NCBI GenBank assembly: GCA_965223435.1
Contig: CBDCWQ010000021.1
Span: 1,302,001 to 1,366,000 of the forward strand
DNA length: 64,000 nucleotides
Direction: 5' to 3'
From: CBDCWQ01 sp965223435
GTDB taxonomy: Bacteria > Myxococcota > Kuafuiibacteriia > Kuafuiibacteriales > Kuafuiibacteriaceae
The notes under the pieces were generated by a model. That model had not been told where the DNA came from. It saw only the letters and a program-made list of their open reading frames with translations, and did no database searches. This document shows, in pieces, positions 1-8,539 of this stretch (position 1 is the first letter of the stretch; each line of letters starts with the position of its first letter). Position numbers and translations under genes: made by a program.

Positions 1-1434
1 CTTCTCGGCGGCGCTACGAGACGCGAAATACCAGCCGTAGGATTGAACCAATGGCAACCACCGGGACCCGATGGTGTGCTCGCCGCTGCTGTCTGCGATG
101 TCGCCAAAAGCCTTGATGATGTTCGTGACAGCCTGATTCGTTGCCGACGACGCCACGACTACGGGTGGTGTGGGGTGCTCCCCCTCGAGGGTGGCATTCA
201 CCAGCGTGGTGGCGATGATACCTTGAAGGCAGGCTGTCTTACCTGTCCCCGGCGGGCCGCTTACCGCCAGCGCCTTACCTTCCGGAGTTGCGAGAAGGTG
301 CTGCAGACCTTCACGCTGGCTTGGATCAAGCCCAAAGGTGGAGCTCATGTGACCTGTGTGTTTTAGGGCAAGCCGACGCCTTTCCTCTCGTGGCAGTGGT
401 GGCTGTGGCTCTTTGCGCGCGCAGATCGACGAATACAGCGCTGCCGCTTTGGCACCCGAGTCCAGCGTCAACTGGTTGTAGAGCGCCTTGAGATGCAGCA
501 CCATGGCGTCGTTGCGCTCATAGGGAACGGCCCACACCGAGAATGGCTTGCCTCGTTCCGTCGCATACTCGCGAAGGTTGGTATGGTCCTCGTTGAGCGC
601 CGCAAAGAAATCGTTTGTCGCCTCCCAGATGGTCGTCCAGGATCCATCGTCGGGCCAATCCAGCGTTGCCTGCACCTCGTGGAGGCCTTCCAGCGATCCG
701 AGGATGGGTGACCTGGGCTGGTCTTGAGGCTCGAAATAGGCCTCGTTGATAACGGGAGGTATATCGGGCGCGGCCACCAGGCGTCCGTCTCGCTGCAACA
801 GCGCGGGCAGCACCAGCACAACGCCGCGTTTATCGCTCTTACGAGCTGAGGGGAATCCACACGCCAGGAAAATTCCAACAGTCGGCTCTGGCTCTTTTGT
901 TTCGTCCTTCGCATCGGTCGTGTCGGCCGGCTCAAGCGGAAACGGCGACGCATCTTGCAGCTCCTTCGCCTCGTCCCAAAAGGCCTCCAAGACCTTGGTC
1001 TCCCGCTGGAGCTTACCCGACTCGATCTCATCAAATGTGAGATTCTCCAGGCGCAGCTTGTTGTTGCCCATCTCATCGGGGCTCGCCTGCTCGAGTAGGC
1101 TCAGGTAGTAGCGAGCAACCTTTGCCGGCAGCCCCTTCGGCGGCGCGTGGCGAGGGAGCTCGGAGATAGGCAACCACTGGCGAAACTTGCGCCAGTCCAT
1201 TTCGGTGGGGACCCACCACCTCCTATTCTCCCAGTCCCAACGCGCTCCGAGCGCCTTGGCGTCGTCTTTCTCCCACCTGGGCGTCTCCAAATAGAGCACA
1301 CCGTTCTTGAAGCATGCGTGCAGCGGCTTTGGGAGATGCTTCGGCGGTTTTGCCTTGGTGTCGCGGGGCAGCGGGTATCTGTTGCCTCGGCCCTTGTTCG
1401 TTGGCTCAAGTCCCGTCTGCTGGTGCCTGGTCAC
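1..1434 (-). CDS. DUF5710-containing SF1/AAA helicase (3' end outside window)
   Basis: An uninterrupted frame runs off the left edge, giving the first 478 residues. Residues about 46-88 match DUF5710: a YLETP segment, then EKDDAKALGARWD and a WWVP end, a domain usually attached to DNA primases, topoisomerases and helicases. After a variable middle comes a helicase start (LDPSQREGLQHLL) and a Walker A GPPGTGKT at residues 393-400, then an ASSATNQAV segment like motif Ia of SF1A (Dna2/Upf1-type) helicases. The remaining motifs lie beyond the window. The start is a GTG that overlaps the TGA of the upstream gene (GTGA), so translation is coupled. Such large helicases often sit in defence islands, but that role is inference. 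Domain calls are firm; biological role is not. Confidence 0.8.
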   Translation of the reverse strand, partial: MTRHQQTGLEPTNKGRGNRYPLPRDTKAKPPKHLPKPLHACFKNGVLYLETPRWEKDDAKALGARWDWENRRWWVPTEMDWRKFRQWLPISELPRHAPPKGLPAKVARYYLSLLEQASPDEMGNNKLRLENLTFDEIESGKLQRETKVLEAFWDEAKELQDASPFPLEPADTTDAKDETKEPEPTVGIFLACGFPSARKSDKRGVVLVLPALLQRDGRLVAAPDIPPVINEAYFEPQDQPRSPILGSLEGLHEVQATLDWPDDGSWTTIWEATNDFFAALNEDHTNLREYATERGKPFSVWAVPYERNDAMVLHLKALYNQLTLDSGAKAAALYSSICARKEPQPPLPREERRRLALKHTGHMSSTFGLDPSQREGLQHLLATPEGKALAVSGPPGTGKTACLQGIIATTLVNATLEGEHPTPPVVVASSATNQAVTNIIKAFGDIADSSGEHTIGSRWLPLVQSYGWYFASRSAAEK

Positions 1435-1844
1435 GAGTTTCCCTCCACACTAACCATCACATCGAGACCCGCAGTGAGCGCAACACGCCGCGGCCAATCA
1501 GCGGACTTCGTGGTCATGTTTGCCCGCGCGGAGTAGGATAGCGGCCGCTCAGTGGTCCTATAATGTTCGAGAGCGCGCACGGGGGGTGGGAGATGAGGGG
1601 CCGCGTGATAGACCGTTGGAATGTTACCGCTAGAGTGCGGAATCCCAGCCACAAAGTCACGCTTGATGCGTCTGCGCTCGAGAAAGTTGGCGGCGCGGTA
1701 CTCTTCGTCGATGTTCTCGAGAAACGCTACGGCGCTGGGGCCTATGCATAGTGCAAAGGCTTTCGCGTCGTACTCCGAGATTTGTCCGGACGCGTTAAGA
1801 GCTTTTTGCGCTTTCCTGACAAATTTCTCTCTATCTAGGGTCAC
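1431..1844 (-). CDS. small protein of unknown function coupled to the helicase
   Basis: 137 residues with a probable GTG start. The N-terminal half looks folded and helical (REKFVRKAQKALNASG, then a segment with FALCIGPSAVAFLENIDEEY), while the C-terminal half is basic and poor in hydrophobic residues. Its stop overlaps the GTG of the DUF5710 helicase, so the two are almost certainly one operon and may act together. I do not recognise a family. No strong ribosome binding site is visible before the GTG, so the true start could be internal. Confidence 0.5.
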   Translation of the reverse strand: MTLDREKFVRKAQKALNASGQISEYDAKAFALCIGPSAVAFLENIDEEYRAANFLERRRIKRDFVAGIPHSSGNIPTVYHAAPHLPPPVRALEHYRTTERPLSYSARANMTTKSADWPRRVALTAGLDVMVSVEGNS

Positions 1845-1893
1845 GATACAGTGCTAGATCAGACAGGGGAACTGTCACAAATCAAGTCTTATC

Positions 1894-2004
1894 TGCTCGA
1901 TTGGCTGGGAAGCTGACCACCCATTTGGCACGATGTTGACCAGGGTCTTTGCTCGAAGTTGACGACCCATTTGGCATGAAGTTGACCAGGTGTTTGCCCT
2001 TGAG
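1894..2004. repeat. left copy of ~110-bp direct repeat (DR-L)
   Basis: About 90% identical by eye to 4149-4257 and in the same orientation. Each copy is built from two ~45-bp tandem units with the core AAGTTGACCACCCATTTGGC followed by a second GTTGAC and a TTTGC. The pair encloses the 617-aa gene at 2225-4078. Multiple short repeats of this kind are typical of transposase-binding ends (for example IS21-type termini), but no transposase is present and the two copies are direct rather than inverted. Confidence 0.8.
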
Positions 2005-2224
2005 GGCCACGTCTGCAATTCGAAGAAGGTCGGTCTCCGAATTGAGCATTAAGCGGGTGAGCGGACCGAGTTGGACTATGCGGATGGTGTTTCCATTGTC
2101 GACCGGAGAACGGGAAAAGTGACGAAAACGCTTTTTTTGCGGTATGTTGGCGTTTTCTGGACACACATTCGGCGAATTTGTATTGAACCAGACCGAGGTT
2201 CTCGGTCGCGAACCTCCGACCAGC

Positions 2225-4078
2225 TCACCACCACGCTTCCGGATCACCTCCAAACTCACCTCGCGGGACGGCTCTGATCGCCTGCACGACCGAAGGCCAC
2301 AGCCGCACCCAACGCAGGTAGTTCACTGCATCGGTGATCAGCACCTCGATGTCCTCCGCCAGCTGGGAGGCAATCCGGAGATCGGGCTTGTTGTCCTTGG
2401 TCCATTTCACGCCCCACGCGCGCGAGCCTGGCTCCATGCCCTCGGCCCAAGCACTCATTAGGGTACGCTGTTCTTCCTCAGTTGCCCCGGCCACTTTGCC
2501 AAACGCTTCGCAAGCCCCAGATCTCACCGTTCCGTGGATCCAGTGGTATGCGAAGGAACCCCTCATCTTCTTATCACCCCAAACGTCCCTGAGCACCGTG
2601 ATCCGGTCCATCGCCACACTGCGCAGATTCTTTCGCAACCGAGCCTCGTCGTGGATCCCGCGGCCGCCTCGGGCCTTGTTGATTTCATCCGCCAGGATTC
2701 CCCGGGTCTCCCCGCGCCAGCTGGCCTCACGAAGCGTATCCCAGGTGGTCTCCCCGGATGCTTTGACATCGATCCGCCTCAGTTTGAGCGGCCACGTTTC
2801 GACTTCTTTCGTACCGTTCTTAAGTCTGACCTTGGGCGCAGTGATCCACGCGTCCATGATGGCGCCGTACAGAAGCTGGGGAAGGTAGGTGCCGAGAGTA
2901 TACTTATGGAAGGCGTTCCACCCGGTTCGGTATTTGACGACCGGGTTATCGTCGTCGCGAACGTGGAGCGGTCCATTTTTGCCCATTGTAGTCACCTTCG
3001 CGAACGCCGTCAGCTCCCTGTGAAGGGCGTAGCGGAGATGATCGTCGATGTACATGACCCCAAGGTTGAAATTGCTGAACGGCGGAACGTCGAGGATCAC
3101 CGCATCACTCAAGTACAGCAAGCCCCCAGATATCACAGCGGTCGGCGGAGCCCCCCACCGCACCATCTGCTCAGGTTCAAAGAATTGCTGCTGCAAGTCA
3201 GGAACGAAGGACGTGTTGGCGGCCAGCTCCCAGAGGCTTTCGTCCTCGGTAGCTCTTTGGACGGCCTCTGCTCCCTTCTCGAGGCTTAGCGCGGGCTGCG
3301 GCCGCGTGGCGGAGAACCTAGCCCAGCAATTCAGGTCTTTCTCATCGTCCTTGTCTTCGTAGCCCACAGAGAGCATCGTTGACCAGATGTTTCTACCATC
3401 GCCATGGTCCTTCACGTTCTTGATCTGAGCAGCGACCGCTTTCTTCAGAAGTTTATAGCAGGCGTTTTTGTCGTCGGGTGGAAGAAGAACATCCTCATCC
3501 AGGCGGAAGACGGGCACACCACTCCCGAGAAGCCGCAGTCGGAGCACGGCATCGATGATCTTCGGCGAGTCGTACTTCACGGTTTCGCGGTCGCCCAGCA
3601 GGAAGGCCCCCAGTTCGTGGACATTCGACATCTCACCGAGAAGATCAACTAGATCGAAGGCGGTAAGGAGCGTGGCTTTCGGGAAGCTACTTACGTGTGA
3701 TGCGAGGTCCTTGAGCCAGGCCCCACGTTTTTTGTGGTCCTTCCCGGCGATGGTGACCGTGTAGTGCTTGCCCTCCAGCTTCTTCTTCCGCTTCTTGCGG
3801 AGTTCTTGCGAGCCCACCTGCCGGAAGTCCGCGGGGCTCAAATTCCCCAGCACCTCCGACTCGAAGGCATCGAACCAGAGAACGAGATGGCCTTCCGGGT
3901 CCGTCAGGATCGTCTCCAGATGCTCGGCGTAGAGTGCGTCAATCCTCTTTGCAATCAGGGACTCCTCCGCGCTGGTACTGTTCAAATCTTCTTTCCTGGG
4001 CGGAATGTGACAGAACAGGATGAAGGCGGGCTTCTTTGGGGTCTTCTCATTCTCTGGTTGCTTCTGCTGCTCGGACAT
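2225..4078 (-). CDS. 617-aa protein of unknown function in a repeat-flanked cassette
   Basis: The start is fixed by an excellent AAAGGAGG five bases before the ATG at 4078; a longer reading to 4138 lacks such a site. The protein is soluble, with a charged N-terminal tail (residues 1-17). A core follows with a VPVFRLDEDVLLPP segment (188-201) and VPPFSNFNLGVMYIDDHLRY (331-350). The acidic DED after a beta-strand-like VPVFRL, plus the later IDDH, is reminiscent of GT-A glycosyltransferases, but this is a weak analogy and I do not assign the family. It stands alone between the two ~110-bp direct repeats, with no partner on its strand inside the cassette. It could be a cargo gene of a lost mobile element or a single-gene defence module. 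Confidence 0.75.
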   Translation of the reverse strand: MSEQQKQPENEKTPKKPAFILFCHIPPRKEDLNSTSAEESLIAKRIDALYAEHLETILTDPEGHLVLWFDAFESEVLGNLSPADFRQVGSQELRKKRKKKLEGKHYTVTIAGKDHKKRGAWLKDLASHVSSFPKATLLTAFDLVDLLGEMSNVHELGAFLLGDRETVKYDSPKIIDAVLRLRLLGSGVPVFRLDEDVLLPPDDKNACYKLLKKAVAAQIKNVKDHGDGRNIWSTMLSVGYEDKDDEKDLNCWARFSATRPQPALSLEKGAEAVQRATEDESLWELAANTSFVPDLQQQFFEPEQMVRWGAPPTAVISGGLLYLSDAVILDVPPFSNFNLGVMYIDDHLRYALHRELTAFAKVTTMGKNGPLHVRDDDNPVVKYRTGWNAFHKYTLGTYLPQLLYGAIMDAWITAPKVRLKNGTKEVETWPLKLRRIDVKASGETTWDTLREASWRGETRGILADEINKARGGRGIHDEARLRKNLRSVAMDRITVLRDVWGDKKMRGSFAYHWIHGTVRSGACEAFGKVAGATEEEQRTLMSAWAEGMEPGSRAWGVKWTKDNKPDLRIASQLAEDIEVLITDAVNYLRWVRLWPSVVQAIRAVPRGEFGGDPEAWW

Positions 4079-4148
4079 CGATGCCTCCTTTGGGTTGGAT
4101 CCGGCAAGCGTAGCAGGCGCCGGTTGCTTCCGCAGCAAAAGTTTTCAT

Positions 4149-4257
4149 TGCTCGCTTGGCTGGAAGTTGACCACCCATTTGGCACGAAGTTGACTAGGGT
4201 CTTTGCTCGAAGTCGACCACCCATTTGGCTCGAAGTTGACCAAGTGTTTGCCTTGAG
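4149..4257. repeat. right copy of ~110-bp direct repeat (DR-R)
   Basis: Partner of 1894-2004, same orientation, with about nine substitutions and two single-base indels. It lies immediately upstream of the 617-aa gene, so it could also carry that gene's promoter. It contains the same two ~45-bp units, each with CCACCCATTTGGC. Confidence 0.8.
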
Positions 4258-4506
4258 TTGAACGCCTTCAACGAAGGGTTAGCCAGGGCATCTGACAAAG
4301 TGGCGACGCACGAAATCGCTCATGTTTGCAATGAGGGTTGTTATGAGAAGAGCGAGGACGAGTGTGCGTATGCAATCAGAAATCAAGAGGTTGTCGGTGG
4401 CGGGTTATTCGATTCGAACGATAGCGTTGGCGCGGAACATCTCACGCCGGACGGTCCGAAAAGCACCTTTTTGAAATTTCCCCTAAGGAGAGCGCCGTTC
4501 TCATGA
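4258..4506 (+). other. possible HEIAH-containing gene fragment
   Basis: An 82-codon open frame, probably TTG-started, beginning directly at the edge of the right repeat. It contains ATHEIAHVCNE, a zincin-like HExxH, followed by an acidic cysteine-containing stretch (CYEKSEDECAYAIR). It has no ribosome binding site and no further metal ligand that I can identify. It may be the stub of a metallopeptidase gene truncated by insertion of the repeat cassette, or chance coding. Confidence 0.2.
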
Positions 4507-4929
4507 CCGGACCTGAACAACGACCATTTTTCGATCACGCCTACTTTCTTGGAGCGCGCTCGAGTTCAACAACTTGAGTGTGGACGGGCGTAGGCCCAGT
4601 CGTGGAGTCTCCTTCCGGCTATTTTCGCGATTTCGGTGAATTATGTCAGACCTGTCAGATTTACATGACTCATTTTTGTGAGATCGACGCCGCCGGTGCA
4701 AAGAGCTGTCAGCAACACGGGTTGGTGGGGCCTACTTTTTAGTGAGGCACGATTGGAATGCCAAAGATTTCAGTAGTGCCCGTGCCTGCGAGGATGACAA
4801 GTGAACCGAGGAGAATAAGAAGAACCCCGAAGGACCGGTAGAAAAAGAGTGGGCTATGTATGATGTATCGGCGCTTTCCTTTCGCAAAAAAACTCCCGTA
4901 AGAATCATTTCATAGTACATTTCGTGAGA
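4507..4929. other. mostly empty stretch with a start-less membrane ORF
   Basis: No complete gene. On the minus strand, about 4739-4903, one frame without ATG, GTG or TTG encodes a basic segment, then a clear transmembrane helix (SFGVLLILLGSLVILAG), then IFGIPIVPH and a stop. It lies just downstream of the HEAT-repeat gene. It reads like the C-terminal part of a small membrane protein whose start has been lost or frameshifted. Confidence 0.25.
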
Positions 4930-5754
4930 TCATTCACCGCCCTGCGACTCGGGCTTCCTTTGAGTTCGAGTGAAGGCATCCAGCTCGGGCCAGAACCCCC
5001 GCTCAATACAATGAAGAGCGTCTTTTGCTTCTTCGCTCACAGCCCACATTCCGGTGGCTATGGCGTCATCGCGGCGTGCTAGCTTCCGTAGCCGGGGTAC
5101 GGCGACTCGTGCGTTGAGGGAGCCCACGGCAAAGACAGCCCAGAACCTCACGTCCGTGTTGGAATCGTTTAAACAGGGAAGTAGGACTTCAACGGCCCGT
5201 CTCCACTCCCGACGACGTCGATCTGAACCGCTGAGGTGATTCGCCAATCCCTCGGCGGCTTGTGACCTGACGCGAGGGTCCTCCTCGAGATCGCCCACCA
5301 ATCTACGAAATATTTTCGTGTCGATCTTTTCAGACAAGAACGCGAGTCCGGCACAGGCTTCTGCTCGAATAGATGGGTCTATGCTGCTGTTCTCGACGAC
5401 TTTGCTGAGTCCACTGACTACTCGTTTACCGCCGATCACGCCGAGTGCCCGGCCAGCCCCACAGCGAACCGACAGGGAGCTGTCGTTCACGAGAACCTCC
5501 AAGAGCCTCGGTCCTGCGCTTCGCTTTTCTAATCGCTCAAGAACCCAAACGACAGTGCTTCGATCCGCCTCTGATAGGTATGAAAGACCATCAAGTAGGT
5601 TTTCATACGTCCTAATGCCCTGCCGTTGGAGTTCTTCAAGTTCGGGCGTGATCTGCTGCTGTTGCTCCTCAGTCATTTTCTTCACGACGCCCCGAAACAG
5701 CTCAACGAGGGGAAGGGTTTTTTTGCGGCGTTTGGATTTTACCTTTCGGCCCAA
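4930..5754 (-). CDS. HEAT-repeat protein
   Basis: 274 residues. After a very basic N-terminus (GRKVKSKRRKK) the protein is a run of helical pairs with the HEAT/PBS-lyase pattern: SVRCGAGRALGVIGGKRVV, RAEACAGLAFLSEKID, RVRSQAAEGLANHLSG and DVRFWAVFAVGSLNARVAVP, each about 35-45 residues apart. Such alpha-solenoids are protein-protein scaffolds; no catalytic motif is seen. The C-terminus (RTQRKPESQGGE) is disordered. The basic tail may bind nucleic acid or ribosomes, which is inference. Upstream lies a gene-poor, decayed segment, and no operon partner is evident. Confidence 0.8.
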   Translation of the reverse strand: MGRKVKSKRRKKTLPLVELFRGVVKKMTEEQQQQITPELEELQRQGIRTYENLLDGLSYLSEADRSTVVWVLERLEKRSAGPRLLEVLVNDSSLSVRCGAGRALGVIGGKRVVSGLSKVVENSSIDPSIRAEACAGLAFLSEKIDTKIFRRLVGDLEEDPRVRSQAAEGLANHLSGSDRRRREWRRAVEVLLPCLNDSNTDVRFWAVFAVGSLNARVAVPRLRKLARRDDAIATGMWAVSEEAKDALHCIERGFWPELDAFTRTQRKPESQGGE

Positions 5755-6267
5755 CGGATCCAGTCCTTCTCACAGCGTTTGGTATCCACGCTGTTTCGAG
5801 ACTTATACTACCACACGCGTGCACCTTTTTGAAAACGATAGTCGACGGTATGGGTTAGGACGTGCAGCCGTGCGGAGGCACATCGATTCGGTTTGTTCTT
5901 GGGCGCAGAGCAGCGGGCTTGTTTCCAAAAAGGCGCCGCGCAACTTGCAGCTTACGGTTTAGGAGACCGTCGCGCTTATTGAAGGTTGTGATATATTGAG
6001 AAACCGTGTTTCGAAGTTGCGTCTCACCGAGTCGAAGGGTTCGCCGCGTCATCATGCATCCGGGGGTCTTCCATAAGGTCCTCCAATTTGAGCTCAAGTA
6101 CGTCACGTAGAAAATCCCGCGGCATTAGGACGCGGTAGTGGACCTCAGCAATCGTTGGTGCCCTACAGTGTTGCTCGAGGCTGCCCAAGGTCGACCCTTG
6201 TTTGTCGGCCGGGTCGAAGGTGGAGTGGTCACGTGCAGTCGAATCTGATAGCGTTGTTTAGCTTCCT
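5755..6267. other. gene-poor segment with decayed ORF remnants
   Basis: No intact gene is supported. On the minus strand one frame (5855-6106) contains LRLGETQLRNTVSQYITTFN, which faintly resembles the C-terminal part of integrase-core transposases (GE.LR..V..Y...N). A second minus frame (about 6029-6240) reads HYRVLMPRDFLRDVLELKLEDLMEDP, which is amphipathic and coding-like but has no good start. The two frames overlap, so at most one is real. I read this as decayed mobile or accessory DNA. Confidence 0.3.
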
Positions 6268-6561
6268 ATGGACAGGAGATATCGCACAAGAAGGGCAAAG
6301 ATGGTTGTCTTGTTGACGCTTACCGTCGGGGCTCTTTGGGTGTGCTCTTTCATACTTCTACGGACTACGGGTGCTTTGTACTATGAGGAGCGGATTGCCA
6401 ATTGTCATAGGGGCGTGGGAGGTGGACCTCGACGAACGGTAGTCCTTGTCGATGAAAACGGAGACTCCGCAACGACGTTTTGGATCTTGGGGATGATTGA
6501 CGTCGCATTCTTCGATCCGATTGTAGAGCGGCTTAGCGCCGACGATCTCTCATGTGGCTAG
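6268..6561 (+). CDS. small single-pass membrane protein, unknown
   Basis: 97 residues with a basic N-terminus (MDRRYRTRRAK) and a strong hydrophobic helix (VVLLTLTVGALWVCSFILL, about 13-31). A short exported domain with two cysteines follows, ending in FWILGMIDVAFFDPIVERL. The pattern of a hydrophobic leader plus a short domain ending in a D..FFDP-type segment is loosely like YceK/YidQ small lipoproteins, but no lipobox is present. An alternative start is the ATG at 6301, preceded by AAGGGC. The flanking DNA is decayed, so function is uncertain. Confidence 0.45.
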   Translation: MDRRYRTRRAKMVVLLTLTVGALWVCSFILLRTTGALYYEERIANCHRGVGGGPRRTVVLVDENGDSATTFWILGMIDVAFFDPIVERLSADDLSCG

Positions 6562-6790
6562 GTGGCGATTGAGAGAGAGTATGCTGGCTCCAGACGAACT
6601 ACGCGAGTTGCGCTCTATTTTTGAGCTTGGCAGTGGCTCATGGGGTGCGATGGCAATGGACGGCTCGTTCGACGCTACAGCATTTTCGAATTTCCGTTGG
6701 TTCGGGCTCGATGCATTCACCGCAAGTGCATGGTTCTTCACGCCTTGTCTGCGGTTTTTTACTCAGGCGCGCGCACGATGCCACAACTGA
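6554..6790 (+). other. short coding-like fragment, unknown
   Basis: This frame reads LAPDELRELRSIFELGSGSWGAMAMDGSFDATAFSNFRWFGLDAFTASAWFF (shown here only as key segments: ELRELRSIFELG and SNFRWFGLDAFTAS), which has natural-looking composition. It then ends abruptly. It overlaps the end of the preceding membrane protein by eight bases and has no clear ribosome binding site. It may be the 5' half of a gene broken by frameshift, given the similar break at 7057-7636. Confidence 0.25.
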
Positions 6791-6811
6791 ACGGTCGCGG
6801 TCCGGTGCAAG

Positions 6812-7060
6812 ATGGAGAGCCCTAGACGTATTCGGATTTCACTTGAGCGTGGGAAACGAACGCCTTTGGTCTGTCCGTACTTTTTTGCCTCCGAGTGGGC
6901 TCGGAGTTTGGATGTAGGGAACCCAAAAGCCATTGGTCGCGAGGCGGGGGCTTGTCTGGCCTCAGCGTTGTTGCGTCCTGCGTGGGTATGGACTGGTGAT
7001 CCGCTTGGGGGTGGACGACGGCTGAACCGTATGGTTGCTTTAGAACAAGAGGCGGAATGA
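6812..7060 (+). CDS. small hypothetical protein upstream of metallopeptidase-like gene
   Basis: 82 codons, ATG start, ending in a TGA that overlaps the ATG of the next gene (ATGA). That arrangement supports real coding and translational coupling. The product begins MESPRRIRISLERGKRTPL and contains CPYFFASEWARSLDVG. No family is recognised. Because the downstream gene is frameshifted, this one may also be a remnant. Confidence 0.3.
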   Translation: MESPRRIRISLERGKRTPLVCPYFFASEWARSLDVGNPKAIGREAGACLASALLRPAWVWTGDPLGGGRRLNRMVALEQEAE

Positions 7061-7636
7061 AAGACAAAAAGCAAACTGCCTGGCGAAAAAGTCGGAAATT
7101 TGGGGATGTCCATGGCGGTAGGAACTATCCCAAGGTTCCCGATCGTACTTTTTATCGAGCTCACTCGTTGGAAAAACCGAGCCCAGAGCAGAAGCTGCCC
7201 ATCTTGACATTCCCGGGGCATAACTCATCTTTGGCTTCGACGGCCCAGTGCCTCCGATCGGCGTCAAGGGCTCAATCTGGCTGAATTTATCTGCGGAGGT
7301 GGGGTTCGACTCATTGTACTTTATCCGTGGAGGGTTGATCGGCGGCTATGCCTGGGCCGGAGGGCCCCCGAGCCCAAGTGGGCAAAAACCTATTCTTCCT
7401 TTGGTGCGCCACCATTTCGGGAACGAGGATGGTGGTATGTAGAGTTTACCGAGAATGAGCTGCGACGCTTCTTTGTACAGCATCTTCTGTACCACGAGGT
7501 TGGTCATCACGTTGACTGGTACCGACGGAATTGGACTGAAGCAAATCGAAAAAAGGGGGAGGAGTTCGCTGATCAGTATGCGGTGCAGTTCTCGCGTACA
7601 GCCGCTCACGTGTTAAATCGGCTTAACAAGAAGTAA
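7057..7636 (+). pseudogene. HExxH metallopeptidase-like protein, apparently frameshifted
   Basis: The 5' part (from ATG 7057) reads KDKKQTAWRKSRKFGDVHGG, NYPKVPDRTFYR and PILTFPGH. The 3' part, open from 7208 to the TAA at 7636 but without a start codon, continues AEFICGGGVRLIVLYPWRVD, GWWYVEFTENELRRFFVQHL and the zincin motif YHEVGHHVDWY, then EEFADQYAVQF and a THVFN-like end (TAAHVLNRLNKK). The two halves are in different frames, and the switch lies about 7220-7290. The second half with its YHE.GHHVDWY...W motif fits a family of small predicted zinc metallopeptidase-like proteins. Either the gene is dead, or an indel in the assembly split it. Confidence 0.55.
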
Positions 7637-7745
7637 CTCATCGAAATACTTGTCATTCCATCGAGCAATGGTCTTCGCAAATGGCACCCGGGAAAGCACT
7701 CAGGATTTCCTGACACCTTTGTTCTGGGGCGCTGGGTTTCAGTAT

Positions 7746-7763
7746 TTTGGTTGTATAACCAAA
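7746..7763. promoter_or_regulatory. palindromic box shared with 43862-43879
   Basis: TTTGGTTGTATAACCAAA is a nearly perfect palindrome (TTTGGTT-N4-AACCAAA) lying 22 bases before the ATG at 7786. The 20 bases after it (ending in TCCAATCATCCTAG) also match the region after the box next to the TetR gene at 43.86 kb, in 17 of 20 positions. Likely operator of a common TetR-family repressor. Confidence 0.6.
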
Positions 7764-7785
7764 GTATTCCAATCATCCTAGAACG

Positions 7786-8469
7786 ATGCGCGAAATCAAA
7801 GAGGATCCAGCCCGGGAAGAAGTCTGGGTGGCGATGGCGGACCACTTTTTAGATACGGAAACTCGGCATGATATCCCGCTTACAGCGATGCGCTGCGTTG
7901 AGGTGGGGTTATCCGTCTCTGGCGCACGCAAAATTTGGTGCTACGAGGTCTCGCGCGCGGTTGGATTCAACGCTTGGGGCGTGGCCGGCGAGTGGGCAGG
8001 CTGGGATCGTGATTGGCTCATCCAGAGAATCGAACGGCTGCGCAGTCGATGGGACAATGCGCCAGGAACCGCAAGATGGCTACGTTACCGATTTCGGGTA
8101 CATCTTATGCATAGAATCTGGATTGCTATCGGACGCTGTATGAAGGTCATACAGAGCTTCCACAAGCCTGGCGACCAAAAACAGGTGTCCATCGAATTGG
8201 CCTCACTCGCCCGTCACCTCTTCGATTTCTCTCCAGACGACTATGGCGCGCTCCGTGGAGAAGAGGCGGCCCGTCTCAGCGAGCTCTATCCGGAACCATT
8301 TTGGTATGCTCTAGAGCCGGCACTTGCCCCCGGTGAGGCCGCCCTCGCGCATCGGCGTGTCCAAACTGCGCTTGCTCGATCGGTTCAGGAAAAGCGAATA
8401 CTCGTGGGAAAACGCGCACCTTTGGAAGCAAAACGAATATTTTGCGCCAAAGAAGACCCTTCGCGCTGA
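7786..8469 (+). CDS. DUF7079-like protein with C-terminal extension
   Basis: 227 residues. The first ~115 residues show a pattern I associate with the DUF7079 group: R.EVWVAMADHFLDTETR, then a hydrophobic helix, YEVSRAVGFNAWGVAGEWAGWDRDWLIQRIERL. The second half (FDFSPDDYGALRGEEAARL) is unlike it and ends in a basic tail. No catalytic motif is seen. The gene starts 22 bases downstream of the palindromic box, so it is probably controlled by the regulator encoded at 43302-43859 or a related one. It follows the broken metallopeptidase gene on the same strand. Family call is moderate, function unknown. Confidence 0.6.
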   Translation: MREIKEDPAREEVWVAMADHFLDTETRHDIPLTAMRCVEVGLSVSGARKIWCYEVSRAVGFNAWGVAGEWAGWDRDWLIQRIERLRSRWDNAPGTARWLRYRFRVHLMHRIWIAIGRCMKVIQSFHKPGDQKQVSIELASLARHLFDFSPDDYGALRGEEAARLSELYPEPFWYALEPALAPGEAALAHRRVQTALARSVQEKRILVGKRAPLEAKRIFCAKEDPSR

Positions 8470-8539
8470 GCGTGACATAGCTGTCGCGAAACTCTTCGCT
8501 GAAGGCTCGAGAGCGATCACAACTGAATGAGCTTCTATG

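Noticed and set aside
468..1409. Minus-strand frames of 202 and 102 codons inside the helicase region
   Set aside because: Arg/Ser-rich shadows of the true helicase frame, which is continuous, has DUF5710 and Walker A motifs and is coupled to its upstream gene.
1882..2259. 125-codon minus frame covering the left direct repeat
   Set aside because: Its C-terminal third is just the translated repeat, it overlaps the end of the 617-aa gene, and it has no start signal.
5855..6106. Integrase-core transposase remnant
   Set aside because: Only a faint GE.LR..V..Y pattern; no DDE residues and an overlapping alternative frame, so it is left in the gene-poor segment.
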